Assembly: GCF_002575655.3 (NCBI RefSeq) | Contig: NC_053036.3 | Coordinates: 197,874,788-197,938,787, forward strand | Reading direction: 5' to 3' | DNA: 64,000 nt | DNA from: Aegilops tauschii subsp. strangulata | Taxonomy: Eukaryota; Streptophyta; Magnoliopsida; Poales; Poaceae | Shown: one piece after another, positions 24,552 through 36,735 of the stretch | How positions within the stretch are numbered: position 1 is the stretch's first letter | How the letters are laid out: the number at the start of each line of letters is the position of its first letter | The notes under the pieces: generated by a model | The model's input: only the letters and a program-made list of their open reading frames with translations | What the model was told of the DNA's origin: nothing | Databases searched by the model: none | Program-made: the position numbers and the translations under genes

Positions 24552-24560
24552 CTTTTAAAG
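24552..24560 (-). promoter_or_regulatory. TATA-like promoter motif for the antisense gene
   Basis: CTTTAAAAG on the minus strand, about 108 bases upstream of the chosen ATG (24444-24442). A start of transcription near 24525 would be usual for this spacing. No transcript evidence is available. Confidence 0.5.
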
Positions 24561-25053
24561 GCCTACTTTCGAGTGGCTGAAGCGTGGGCCCGGACTATCC
24601 TGTCAAATCCCTTAACAGTCGCACACGGGATACGTGGCGAAAAAGGTGGCGCGGGAATCGAAATGTCCTACTTATCTACTCCGCTTACCACGGCGCGCTC
24701 CGCCTGGCGCGCTTCCACCAAAATTTCGAATCCCGCGAAATCCGGGATCCTCTACAACCGATCACGCCAAAGATTCCATGTCAAGGATAACACTCGATGG
24801 ATGATGTTATAAAAACCAGTCGGTCATTTCTGAATCGATCAAGGCGACTGAAACAAAGCCGAAGTTCCAACAACTGGCATCATTTCGAGATGAAAGCAAG
24901 AGTCAAAGCAAGGTCAACTTCAACCTTCTTTTCACTCGGACCTCGATCCATTCGAGGGCTAATGATGAGGACATAGACCTGGGGTAGGGTAATAGGCCTG
25001 ACCTATACGTCCTACCTAAGGTCCCTGTCCTAGAAGCAAAGAGGTTCAAAGAG

Positions 25054-25077
25054 TAAAAAGAGGGGACCCAAGGAAGG
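25054..25077 (+). other. Purine-rich tract before the Tat 3' LTR
   Basis: Twenty of 24 bases are purine (AAAAAGAGGGGA then a CCC interruption and AAGGAAGG), directly before TGTCG. It is a candidate polypurine tract. The 500 bases before it (24561-25053) show nothing else recognisable. Confidence 0.5.
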
Positions 25078-25542
25078 TGTCGAGTGCAATCCACTCGACC
25101 TACCATTCACTCGGAAACTCCCTCTATTTAGGTCACTCGACCACTAAACCACTCGACGTGCAGAAGACCTAATGCCACTCCGCGCAGCAACGGTCGGACA
25201 TTTACCCTTAGACTTAATAGTCATTTATAGCGCTTTACTACGGACGTTACCTGTAACGCTCCTTCTTTATGAACATTGAACCCTGTGTAACGGAGGGGAG
25301 CTGGGGTCCTGGCACACTCTATATAAGCCACCCCCTCCTCTGGGACAAGGGTTCGCACCCCCTGTAACACACACGCATATAATCCAGTCGACCGCCTCCG
25401 GGCTCCGAGACGTAGGGCTGTTACTTCCTCCGAGAAGGGCCCGAACTCGTAAACTCGTGCGTACAGCTTCTCCATAGCTAGGATCTTGCCTCTACATCCC
25501 TACCCCCCCCCCTATTCTACTGTCAGACTTAGAACCACGACA
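25078..25542 (+). repeat. 3' LTR of the Tat element
   Basis: 465 bp beginning TGTCGAGTG and ending CCACGACA, giving a five-base terminal inverted repeat TGTCG/CGACA. A TATA box CTATATAAG at 25319-25327 fits an LTR promoter. The left boundary is inferred from the purine tract and the inverted ends; the 5' LTR is outside the window, so it cannot be confirmed by comparison. Confidence 0.6.
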
Positions 25543-26100
25543 GCGGCGATCTCCCGTGTTCTACTTCTCCTTGATGATGACGGAGGGAGCGGACGTGCTG
25601 GATGCCACGTCGCTGACCTCCACCGGCAGGGCGTAGTCACGGGCACTTTGACGACGGATGGCGCGAGCAATAGCAACACGGGAGGAGCGATGTGACCCGG
25701 CATCGTCGATGGTAGGCACAATGCCTGTTCCGCCATGGTCCACCATGTGCCGGCCTGGAGCAACACGTCACTCCTCGGTGAGCTGGCTTGGAGCTGTGAA
25801 TTGCTGAACGGCACGCTGGCTTGGAGCTTCTGCCTCCATGAGCTGCCTGCAGCCGCCTGGACCGTCGATGGAGGCGGAGCAGAGAGTTGTCTGGCTCATA
25901 TCTGGCGGGCTCGATGGCCACCTAGCCAGCTTGTATGACGGAGAACTCGGCTTCCTGCTCGCCAGATGTGATGAGCTTGTGGAGAAAATGATGTGCAAGG
26001 AGATGAGAGCGCAGTGTGCTGCGATTTTTCCCTGCATCTGGCATCATTTAAATAGCGGGAGGGGGCTGGAGCCAACTGCATTGTGTTCAATGACGGGTGG
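25543..26100. other. Short non-TE-like spacer, no gene recognised
   Basis: GC-rich sequence between two retrotransposons. Reading frames of 60-109 codons occur on both strands, but none has a recognisable motif and several overlap. An ATTTAAATAG motif at 26047-26056 could be TATA-like. I do not call a gene. Confidence 0.5.
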
Positions 26101-29100
26101 TGTAACGCCCACGATGCGGCTATATCTCCCACGTGTCGAGGCACGACTTAGAGGCATAACCGCATAGTGGTTTTGTCGCAAGAAGGGTCATCTTCACACA
26201 ATCCCATGTAATGAACAAGAATGGGATAAAGAGTTGGCTTACAATCGCCACTTCACACAATACATAAATATCATCATACATCATCCAAAATACAATCATA
26301 TAGACCGACTACGGTCAAAATCCAGATGAAAATAAGACAACCCCAAATGCTAGATCCCCGATCGTCCCAACTGGGCTCCACTACTGATCATCAGGAAAAG
26401 ACACATAGTAACGACCACGTTCCTCGTCGAACTCCCACTTGAGATCGACGCCATCGTCTGCACTGGCATCGTCGGCACCTGCAACTGTTTTGGTAGAATC
26501 TGTGAGTCACGGGGACTCAGCAATCTCACACCCGCGAGATCAAGACTATTTAAGCTTATAGGAAAGGGAGGTGCAATGAGGTGGAGCTGCAGCGGCAAAA
26601 GCATATATGGTGGCTAACTTGCGCAAATGAGAGCGAGATGAGAAGCAATGGAACGGATGTCATCTAGCAATGACCAAGAAGAGGTCCTGAACACCTACTT
26701 ACGTCATACATAACACAGACCGTGTTCACTTCCCGGACTCCGCCGAGAAGAGACCATCACGGCTACACACGCAGTTGATGTATTTTAATTGGGTCAAGTG
26801 ACAAGTTATCTACAACCGGACATTAACAAATTCCCATCTGCCTCATAACCGCGGGCACGGCTTTCGAAAGATAATAACCTGCAGGGGTGTCCCAACTTAG
26901 CCCATCATAAGCTCTCACGGTCAACGAAGGATAAACCTTCTCCCGGAAAAACTCGATCAGTCTCGGAATCCCGGTTTACAAGACATCTCGACAATGGTAA
27001 AACAAGACCAGCAAAGCCGCCCGAATGTGCCGACAAATCCCGATAGGAGCTGCACATATCTCGTTCTCAGGGCACACCGGATTGTCCAAGCTTCCGATAG
27101 GCCAGTCCAGAGTTGCCCCTGGTGGCCACCGGCGACTGACGGTTTGGACCAATACTCAGAGGAGCACTGGCCCGGGGGTTTAAAATAAAGATGACCCTCG
27201 GGCTCTAGAAAACCCGGGGGAAAAAGGTATAGGTCGCAAATGGTAAAACCAAGGTTGGGCCTTGCTGGAGGAGTTTTATTCAAGGCGAACTGTCAAGGGG
27301 GTCCCATAAATCACCCGACCGCGTAAGGAACGCAAACTCAAGGAACATAATCCCGGAATAACAGTAACTAGGGCGGCAAGAGTGGAACAAAACACCAGGC
27401 ATAAGGTCGAGCCTTCCACCCTTTACCAAAATATATAGATGCATTAATTAAATAAGAGATAGTGTGATATCCCAACATGTCCATGTTCCGACATGGAACA
27501 AACTTCAACTTCACCTGCAACTAGCAACGCTATAAGAGGGGCTGAGCAAAAGCGGTAACATAGCCAAACAACGGTTTGCTAGGAAAAAATGGTTAGGGGC
27601 TAACATGGCTGAAATAGGAGACATGATATAGCAAGTCATAGGTAGCGAGCATGGCAATAGAGCGAACAACTAGCATAGCAAAGATAGAAGTGATTTCGAG
27701 GGGTGGTCATCTTGCCTGCAAGATTCTTAGAGTTGCCGAAAGCTTGATCCTCGTAAGCGTACTCGACAGGTTCCTCGTTCACGAACTCGTCTCCCAGCTC
27801 TACCCAAGACAAGAACACAAACAAACGGAACCACAATCAACAACGAGAAATGCACAAGCAACATGATGCAAGACATGTATGATATGCGAGATATGATATG
27901 CGATGCATATGCGTGCTCTGGAAGGAAAAAGATGAATATGGCAGTAACTTGGCAAACCAAGCATGCCACTGGAAATATGAGATGATTTAGGTCGAAATCG
28001 ATATAAAGATCACCGGAATCGGATGCACGGTTTGCAAATGGCAAGCAAAACAAGAATGACACGAATCTGCGATAAACAGCAAGATAACACTTAAAATGCA
28101 ACAAGTAAAAAAGCTACAGCACCCCAACATAGCAACAAAGCACATGGCAGTAATCTACAGGAGATGCTAGACAAATGATGAACACTGAGCTATGGCTAGT
28201 TCACAACATATCAAGCTCAAACAAGCATGGCAAAAGTGCAAAAGATTACAGGTTCACAGACTGAAAAACTGGACATGGCAGAAATCAGCATCAGGTAGCA
28301 ATGTTCAGAGCATGAAATCAACATGCTACAGGAACTTAACATAGCAAAACAAGGCATGGTAGTGTTCTACTAAATGCACTTGACAAAAGTCCCTTACTGA
28401 CCATAAGCCAAAAAGGACCAGAAGACATGATGGCAAGCATGTAAACATAGAAAGTTTCGTTATCAGGTTCCAGACTTAGCAGAAAACAGAGCATGGCAGA
28501 AATATTAATATGTAGGCCTCTTTGTGAGCTTGATGCACTAACTACAGAGCAATACATGACAAACCAAGCATACCTAAAGCAAGATGGCATGTTTATGAAG
28601 CTATCCATGGCAAGAACAATTGCATAGCATGTAGGGATCAACTACAATAAGCTTGGCAAAAATGCATATCATGTTAAGACTCTGCCAGAAATATTTTATA
28701 GCAAAAGTAGAGCAAGATTGAGTCATTCTATGTCACTCTAAAATTGCAAACAATTGCAGGAATGGATCAATTACAACTATAGCTACAAAACATCCTTACT
28801 GAACATCTCCAAAATATGCATGGATCTCTCTGTAGCATCAAGTTTACATGGCAACAAAATTACAGCAGACAAAGACTTGGAGAAATCACTAAGTCCCTGA
28901 AATCAGAAATATTACGGGGCCTACTTTGCATGCTTGTGCTAGTCACCACAAAAATCAAAAAAATACATGGACTACACCACTGGAAATATGGCATGGCATA
29001 CTTCAAAACACATGTAGAGCTCATGCTCAAAGGATGCACAGATTAAATGATACAAAAATGACAAATCTCCAAGTTTTGACAAGAACCAGAGATTAACAGC

Positions 29101-30323
29101 AACTAGCCCTCTTCCAATGAAGATTTGGGCATCAAGATGACCTCTGATGAACATGGTGCAATTGAACAAAATGAAGAGCATCACGAGACGAACAATTTGA
29201 CATATTATACGCGTGAATCAGAGCTACATGCAAGAAGTTATCGCATCTCGAACAGGAGCACATGCTGAGATAAATTGAGGACTTAGAAGAAAAAGAGGGC
29301 TCGGGGAAAAAGTCAACCTACGGGCACGGCGATCCAGATCTGGCCGGGGGTCGTGGAACTCGGGCCGGCCGGAGCTCCGGCGAGGTGGGTCGACGGCGGA
29401 GCTTGGCACCGGCGGCGGGCGGCGCTAGGTGGAGGAGGAGGCGACCGGAGGGGCGAGGAGGCGGCGGCCTCGGGAGGCGCGACGGCCGGCGGCGGAGTTG
29501 CTCGCGGCGGCGGAGTTAGCGGGACCGGCCGGCGCCGGCGAGGGCAGGCGGCGAACCACGGGCGCGGGCAGGCGCCCCGGGCGGCGGCGGAGGGATTCGG
29601 GCCGCGGGGGCCGGCGGGCCGGCGCCGCGGGGACGGCGCGGGGCCACGTGGCGCTCAACGACTGGCTCGGGGGCGGCGGCTGAGTGCGGCGGACATGTCC
29701 GGGCGGCGGCAGCTTCGTCCGGAGGCGCGAGGAGGGGGAAGGCTAGGGTTTAGACTGCGTTTGTAAATCGGGATGCCCACACATTTATAGGTAGAGGGAG
29801 CTAGGAGGCTCCAAATGAGGTGCGGTTTTCGCCCACACGATCGTGATCGAACGACCTAGAGCATGGAAGAGAGTTTGGTGGGTTTTGGGCTGGTTTTAGA
29901 GGGGGTTTTTGCTGGACACTCAAATGGACTTTGCGGATGACCGGTTAACCGTTGGAGTACCAAACGACCTCCGAATGGAACGAAACTTGACCGGTAGTCT
30001 CCGGGTGGTATATTAAGACCACTTGACAAGCCTCGGTCCATTCCGAGAAAGTTTGACACACGCACATGAAAGAAAACTCGAGGGGTGCACCGGAGGAGAT
30101 AGGAGCGCCGGATTGGAAAACGGACAACGGGGAAAATGCTCGGATGCATGAGACGAACACATATGCGAATGCAATGCACATGATGACATGATATGAAAAT
30201 GCATGACATGACAAAATACAAAACGAAAGACAAAACCCGACAACGGAGGGAAAACATATCACATAGCCGGAAATGGCAAGAGTCGGAGTTACAAATATGG
30301 CAAGTTACATGCGGGGTGTTACA
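26101..30323 (-). repeat. Full-length 3' LTR of the Tekay element, about 4.2 kb
   Basis: On the minus strand it begins TGTAACACCCCGC (30323) just 37 bases after the pol stop and ends GGGCGTTACA (26101). The ends form a near-perfect inverted repeat (TGTAACACC against TGTAACGCC). It contains a TATA box near 29787 and a very GC-rich block at 29330-29750 downstream of it. The 414-base + strand frame in the GC-rich block is a composition artefact. No gene is seen in the rest. Confidence 0.85.
29784..29790 (-). promoter_or_regulatory. TATA box of the Tekay LTR
   Basis: CTATAAA on the minus strand, preceded by TAGCTCCCTCTAC and followed about 35 bases later by AACCCTAGCC-rich, then strongly GC-rich sequence. 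This is a typical grass LTR core-promoter arrangement. Confidence 0.6.
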
Positions 30324-30359
30324 ACACTCCACCACTACGAGAGGATCTCGTCCCGAGAT

Positions 30360-33300
30360 CTAGGACTGAAAGAACTCCGGATAGTCGGAACGGAGATGGT
30401 CCTCGCGTTCCCAGGTGGCTTCCCGGTCGGAATGGTGCGACCACTTCACTTTCAGGAATTTGATAGACTTGTTGCGAGTCTTGCGCTCAGTTTCTTCAAG
30501 AATAGCAACTGGGTGCTCATGATAAGACAAATCTTCTTGAAGGTCAAACTCTTCGAAGTCGATAGTGCGCTCAGGCGTCTTGAAGCACTTGCGGAGCTGT
30601 GACACGTGGAACACATCGTGCATGTTCGCGAAGTTGGAAGGAAGCTCAAGTTGATAGGCGAGGTCGCCTCTTTTGCCAATGATCTTGAAAGGACCCACGT
30701 ATCTAGGGGCAAGCTTCCCTTTGATACCGAAGCGACGAGTGCCTTTCATTGGAGAGACGCGGAGGTAGACATGGTCTCCGATCTCGAAAGCCAAATCACG
30801 ATGCTTACTATCATAGTAGCTCTTCTGACGCGATTGCGCGGCTTTGAGATTATCACGGATGACTTTACACATTTCTTCAGCTTCAGTGATTAAGTCATTG
30901 CCAAGAAGTTGGCGTTCACCAGTCTCTGACCAATTGAGAGGAGTACGGCACTTTCTGCCATATAGAATCTCGAATGGGGCTTTGCCCGAACTCGCTTGGA
31001 AGCTGTTGTTGTAGGAGAATTCAGCATATGGAAGACAATCTTCCCATTTCATGCCAAAGGAAATGACACAAGCCCTGAGCATATCTTCAAGAATTTGATT
31101 GACTCGCTCGACTTGGCCACTAGTTTGAGGATGGAAAGCTGTGCTGAAGCGAATGTTTGTGCCCATGGCCTTCTGGAAGGAGTCCCAGAACTTAGAGGTG
31201 AAGATGCTTCCACGATCTGAAGAAATCAATTGTGGAATGCCGTGCAAGGAGACAATTTTGGAGGTGTAGAGCTCTGCCAGCTGAGCTGCTGTGATGGATT
31301 CTTTGATTGGAAGGAAATGAGCCACTTTAGAGAGCTTGTCGATGACAACGAAGATAGCGTCATTTCCGCGCTTGGACTTTGGAAATCCAGTCACGAAGTC
31401 CATTTCGATATGATCAAACTTCCATTCTGGGATAGCAAGAGGTTGGAGGAGACCAGCTGGTCGTTGGTGTTCTGCTTTCACTCTTCGGCAGACATCACAT
31501 TCATTCACGAATTGAGCAATTTCTCGCTTCATTCGAGTCCACCAATACGACTGCTTGAGATCATGATACATCTTCGTACTTCTAGGATGAATGGAAAGGA
31601 GAGAATTGTGCGCTTCGTTCATTATGAATTTCCTTAGATCACCTTTCGGAACCACAATCCGGTCCTCGAAGAACAAAGTGTCTCTGTCATCAATGCGATA
31701 GCACTTGTATTTGGAAAGACCCTTGTCGATACCACGTTTCACCTTCTTCACCATGGCATCAAGGAGTTGTGCCTCACGAATTTGATCTTCCAAAGTAGGA
31801 GATACTATGAGGTTGGCAAGAACGCCTTGAGGAACAACTTGGAGATTCAGCTTGCGGAAAGCTTCACAAAGATCCGGTTGGAATGGCTTGAGAATTAAGC
31901 TGTTGCAATAAGCTTTCCTGCTTAAAGCATCTGCAATGACATTTGCTTTGCCTGGAGTATATTCGATACTCGGATTGTACTCTTGAATCATTTCGACCCA
32001 TCGAGTCTGCCTGAGGTTGAGGTTGGGCTGAGTGAAGATATACTTGAGACTCTTGTGCAGTGAAAATGTCCACTTGTCTTCCCAACAAGAGATGTCTCCA
32101 CGTAACCAAAGCATGGACAACTGCCGCCAACTCAAGATCGTGAGTGGGGTAGTTCTTCTCGTTGGGCTTCAACTGCCGAGAGGTATAAGCCACAACTTTC
32201 TTCTCTTGCATTAACACAGCACCGAGACCTTGGAGAGAAGCATCACAGAAAACTTCATACGGCTTGGATTCATCAGGAGGAGTCAAGACAGGAGCTGTGA
32301 CTAGTTTCTGTTTGAGAGTGTTGAAAGCGACGTCACACTCAGGAGACCAGACATACTTCACATGCTTCTGTAGGAGGTTGGAAAGAGGTTTTGCAATCTT
32401 GGAGAAATTCTCAACGAATCTCCGGCAATAGCTTGCAAGACCCAGAAAACTGCGGAGCTGCTTGACATTTTGAGGAGGTTCCCAATCCAGAACTGCGGAC
32501 ACCTTCTCGGGGTTAACAGCGATGCCTTTGGCAGAGATGATGTGACCAAGGAAAAGAACTTCATCGAGCCAAAACTCACATTTGGAGAACTTCGCATAGA
32601 ATTGATACTCTCTGAGCTTGTCGAGCACCAATCGCAAATGTTTGGCATGATCCTGCTTATTCTTGGAGAAGACCAAGATATCATCGAGATACACCAGAAC
32701 GAATTCATTGGTATAGGGGTTGAAGATGAAATTCATCATCCGAGAGAACACTGGAGGAGCATTGACAAGGCCGAAAGACACGACAGTATATTCATAAGAA
32801 CCAAAGCTTGTTCTGAATGCTGTCTTGGGAATATCTTCTTCACGAATGCGAATCTGATGATAACCCATACGAAGGTCAAGCTTCGAGAATACTTTAGCGC
32901 CTTTGAGTTGCTCAAATAGCTCATTGATGTTGGGAAGTGGATACTTGTTCTTGATTGTCTTCTTGTTCAATGGACGGTAGTCGACACAAAGTCGGTCCGT
33001 GCCATCCTTCTTCTTGACAAAAAGAACACCACATCCCCATGGAGAAGAACTCGGTCTGATCAAACCCAGACGTTCTTGTTCATCGAGCTGCTTCTTTAAT
33101 TCCTTCAGCTCGTTAGGTCCAAGCTTGTATGGACGCTTGCAAACGGGTACAGTACCAGGCTCTAGTTCGATAACGAACTCAACTGGCCGGTGCGGAGGCA
33201 TACCCGGAAGCTCTTCTGGAAAGACATCTTGATACTCGCAAACGACTGGAATTTGAGAGATGGCATCCAATTTGCCCTTCTCATTGAGAGAGAAAAACCG

Positions 33301-34809
33301 AATGGTTTCATCACGAGCAGCAAAAATAATCACATCCTCAGACGAGTGTGTCAATTGAATTTCCCTGGCAGCGCAATCAAGTTGAGCCTTGTGCTTAGAA
33401 AGCCAGTCCATCCCGAGAATAAGATCAATATCCGAGTCACCAAGAACAATTAGAGAAGACTGAAATCTATAGTCGCCCATCTTGATGGTAACATTCGGAA
33501 CCATGGAACTTGCATTCATGCATTTGCCCGGAGAGACAACTGCTAACGGCCTAGGCAATCCTTGGAAATGCAATTCATGCTTGGATGCAAAAGGTCTTGA
33601 TATGAAAGAAAGTGATGCACCAGTATCAAAAAGAACTTTTGCAGGAATATCATTAACAGGAAGATTACCCATTATCACATCAGTAGATTCCTCCGCTTGA
33701 GCTGCATTCATCATGTTCACCTTTGCAAACTTCGGATTATGCTTGACCACTGCATTGCTGGAAGATCTGACAGGAGGAGGAGGAGGAAGACGCCTCTGGT
33801 TGAAGCACTTGTTAGCATAGTGACCTTTCTGTTGACATTTGTTGCAAGTCACCTCTGAGAGTGGACGGTGATAAGGAGCATTGGACTTTGGAGCTTGATT
33901 CTGAGACTTGTTCTGATAGCCAGAGTTGGAAGAGTTTGAAGAACCATGGCCACCTTTGTTCTTCTGCTGGTAAGGCTGACGAAACGGAGGAGGAGGAGGC
34001 AACCAGAACTTCTGTTGCCTAGCTGTCACAAGTGAGGAAGAAGAAGACTGAACTGCGTCTCTGACTCTCTTCTTAGAAGCCTCACACTTGAGCTGAGCAG
34101 CCTCTTGCTTCAGTGCCATATTGTAGAATTGATCAAACTGAGTAGGCTCAACAAGAACGAGAGCTAGCTGCAGATCCTCTTTAAGGCCACCTCTGAAGTG
34201 ATAGATCATGCTCTTCTCATCAGGAATGTCTTGTTTAGCGAAGCGAGCAAGTTTCTGAAACTGAATGTTGTATTGATACACAGACATGTTTCCTTGCTTG
34301 AGATTGCGGAACTCCTCACGCTTGCTCTCGACAACACTTTGTGGAATGTGGTGCGCTTTGAAGTCCCGACAGAAGTCAGTCCAAGTGATCACACGACCTC
34401 CTCTGGAATCTTTGTATTGCTGAAACCAATCAGCAGCTTGGTCCTTGAGCTGGAAAGAAGCGAACTTGACAAAGTCCTCAGGCCTGACATTGCTACATTC
34501 AAAATGCTTGTTGATGTCCACGAGCCAATCATCGGCATCCGTGGCCTCGGCACAGTAGCTGAAAGACTTGGGCTGATTTGCGAGAAACTGGTTGAGAGTG
34601 GCAAAGTGAAACTGATTGTTTCCTTGACCTTGATTGCTTTGATTGCCTTGCCCTTGAGTACGTTCTTGCAAGAGTTGCAGAATCATCTGAGCATTGGCGT
34701 TGGTGGCTGCCATGATTGCCTGCCATGCCTCCGGAGGTGGAGGTGGTGGCGGAGGGTTCGCTTGACTCCCTTCATTGCGATCCGGATTCTGACGCGTTGG
34801 CGGAGCCAT
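30360..34809 (-). pseudogene. Tekay gag-pol polyprotein with chromodomain, one 2-bp deletion
   Basis: The start is taken at 34809 (MAPPTRQ), the first ATG of the conserved Gag start; upstream codons are probably leader. Order on the minus strand: Gag, CCHC knuckle [14 protein letters not shown] near 33840, protease LFDTGAS near 33630, reverse transcriptase with YLDD near 32690, RNase H, integrase zinc finger (HP...CDVC) near 31500, D-D-E core (MDFVTG, SSDRG, QVERVN) and a chromodomain (YHEHPVAIL to YPEFF) to 30363. The only lesion I find is near 32070, in RNase H. ACTG joins CACAAG where relatives have two more bases, shifting the frame. All catalytic residues I checked remain. The rest is open, matching the identical LTR overlap. 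Confidence 0.93.
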
Positions 34810-35939
34810 CCTGAAGAGGGTGACATCCTTTAGCATCTTGATAGACAAAAGATAAGTAGAATCAACGGACAGAAATTGCAACATATAGTCTTCACAATAA
34901 ACATTCGAACGAAGATGAACGAATGAATTCCGTAGTAAAACATCACACTTCCATAAGTTGAGAAGCCACTTGAAAAAGATATGGAATGAATAAATGAATT
35001 CGAAGAAACTCGAATACCACAATACAAAATAAAACAAAGTATTGGCTTGCAAAATAAGCCGGAACAAACATATGATAGATATTTCGTCCGAAGTTTTCGT
35101 GGTGGGGCCCACACGGGCTCAATCGTACAGCACCATCATGTACAAGGCTGTGCACATGACATACGAAGCGTCCCCGAGTCGGCAAAGCCATGGACTCTTT
35201 AAGACACAACGAGACCACTGTAAAATCAACCGTATACAGGCGGACCACTAGACGTCGAACCCCAATCTCATATCATGCATCTGTCGGAAAGAAATCCTAA
35301 GGCTACTTGAATTCCCACTTATAAACTCCCGAAACTTTCTGGTTATGCAATCTGGTGTAGGGGATACAGGGGACACAAATATATATCACCCAAACTAGCA
35401 ATCCCTAGATCCAGCTGTATCCATCCGTCAACACATAACCAAGAAACCTTCGGAAATCGTTTACCTCAACCTTCGAAAAACATCCGTTATACAAGTTATG
35501 GCAATACTCCCGAACTCCCGCCCCAGTACTGGGTGGCGTCGAGGTGATCTCACCAACAACTACATAAAAGAGATTTCGATGTCGGCGAAACTCAGGTATT
35601 CCAGAACTGCAACGATAAAATTGTGACGACAACACCTCGGAGCTCAACTCCCCGGGACACTGCCACAACCCCTAAATGACAGGAGGCACCAAGAACAATA
35701 TTCTCGTCACAAATCGATCGGAACGATTCCAAGATACCCGCGTGATCCTAAAAAAAAATTCGTGAAATTTGAGGAGAGAGTAGTCAAAACTTCTACGTCA
35801 GGAGACCTCACCAGAGCGACGAAGAGACTGAGGAGTAAAAAGAATCCTACTCTCCGATAATCCTAAGACTCAAAACATTTTTGTTCTAGACTCAACAACG
35901 CCAGCGATTCGATCAAGCAGGGGGCTCCTAAGTCGGGGA
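34810..35939 (-). other. Tekay element leader
   Basis: About 1.1 kb between primer-binding site and gag. Small frames are present but none is conserved-looking. Confidence 0.65.
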
Positions 35940-35957
35940 TGGCTCTGATTACCAACT
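35940..35957 (-). other. Primer-binding site of the Tekay element
   Basis: Minus strand AAGTTGGTAATCAGAGCC directly follows the LTR end GGGCGTTACA. It is close to the initiator-methionine tRNA complement TGGTATCAGAGC, with one extra A. Confidence 0.8.
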
Positions 35958-36211
35958 TGTAACGCCCACGATGCGGCTATATCTCCCACGTGTCGAGGCA
36001 CGACTTAGAGGCATAACCGCATAGTGGTTTTGTCGCAAGAAGGGTCATCTTCACACAATCCCATGTAATGAACAAGAATGGGATAAAGAGTTGGCTTACA
36101 ATCGCCACTTCACACAATACATAAATATCATCATACATCATCCAAAATACAATCATATAGACCGACTACGGTCAAAATCCAGATGAAAATAAGACAACCC
36201 CAAATGCTAGA
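35958..36211 (-). repeat. Truncated 5' LTR of the Tekay element, 254 bp
   Basis: Identical by eye to 26101-26354, the terminal 254 bp of the 3' LTR, then breaks off at CTAGA. About 3.97 kb of LTR, including the promoter, is missing. This copy should not be able to transcribe itself from a 5' LTR. Confidence 0.88.
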
Positions 36212-36735
36212 GGTGGCTCGCGAACGGACATGTGGCCGGAGTAGGTTTATCGAGACACGCATGGGTTTTAATGGAAGAAGGTGGGCAGTCTGCGGCCGTT
36301 TGAATGCGGCGAGGAGGCATGTTCAGCAGGGCGAGCAGAGGGCGGCGCTCTCTCGGCCGGCGCGCCGCTTCAATGCCGGCAACGAAAGGTCGCGTCCGTT
36401 TGCGCCGCCCTCCTGTCCGGTCAAATCGAGGGCATCAACGTAGGCAACTGCATGCTCTGGGCCGGCATGAATGCAACACAGCAAGTGGCGTGACGCATGG
36501 GTTGGAAAGCGTGGGAGGGGCGGGTGGGAGGATTGGGTGGGCCAGAGCGGTCAGAAGCGGGTGTAGCAGCGGTCCGGACACCCGCAAAGCCCCCATGTTT
36601 GTCTCCAGTTTGCGGGAGAAACACGACCAGGCCGCCCTGCGGACCGATACACAGCCGTGTTAGATGGCTTCCACGGTCCGGACAGCGCAGTCCAAACGTA
36701 TGTGGGCAGTTTAAGGGTCACTCTTGGAGATGCCC
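36212..36735. mobile_element. Harbinger-like DNA transposon fragment
   Basis: The right end CTTGGAGATGCCC (36723-36735), followed by TAA, matches the terminal inverted repeat (GGGCATCTCCAA) and 3-bp TTA/TAA target site typical of Triticeae PIF/Harbinger elements. No left inverted repeat is found up to the Tekay boundary, so it looks truncated. GC-rich frames inside do not resemble a transposase. 36739-36922 is AT-rich spacer. Confidence 0.5.

Larger units (their letters stand above)
1..25542 (+). mobile_element. Tat-lineage Ty3/Gypsy retrotransposon, 3' portion, host of nested Angela insertions
   Basis: The window opens inside the pol gene of a Gypsy element. The order visible on the + strand is archaeal-type RNase H, integrase, a 73-bp tandem array, an 83-bp array, an antisense intron-containing gene, a purine tract and an LTR ending at 25542. 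An extra RNase H between the RT module and integrase, with an antisense gene downstream of pol, is the known layout of the Tat (Grande/RIRE2-like) lineage. Positions 2474-19800 are a foreign Copia insertion, so the element's own sequence here is about 8.2 kb. The 5' LTR, gag, protease and RT lie upstream of the window. I do not assign a Triticeae family name. Confidence 0.8.
26101..36211 (-). mobile_element. Tekay-type chromovirus (Ty3/Gypsy) with one full and one truncated LTR
   Basis: On the minus strand the order is truncated 5' LTR (36211-35958), primer-binding site, leader, gag-pol with a C-terminal chromodomain (34809-30360) and a full 3' LTR (30323-26101). A gag-protease-RT-RNase H-integrase-chromodomain order is diagnostic for chromoviruses, and the sequence resembles the Tekay/Del clade. 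The 254 bp common to both LTRs are identical by eye. GGTGG occurs immediately outside both ends (26096-26100 and 36212-36216). Confidence 0.9.

Noticed and set aside
26101..26354. Interpretation of 26101-26354 and 35958-36211 as complete 254-bp LTRs
   Set aside because: Their outer ends on the minus strand would begin TCTAG rather than TG, while 30323-26101 has TG...CA ends with matching inverted termini, a promoter and a position just after pol. The flanking GGTGG keeps some doubt, so it is reported as a finding.
29353..29766. 137-codon alanine/arginine/glycine-rich frame on the + strand
   Set aside because: Antisense to the GC-rich leader part of the Tekay LTR; explained by base composition.
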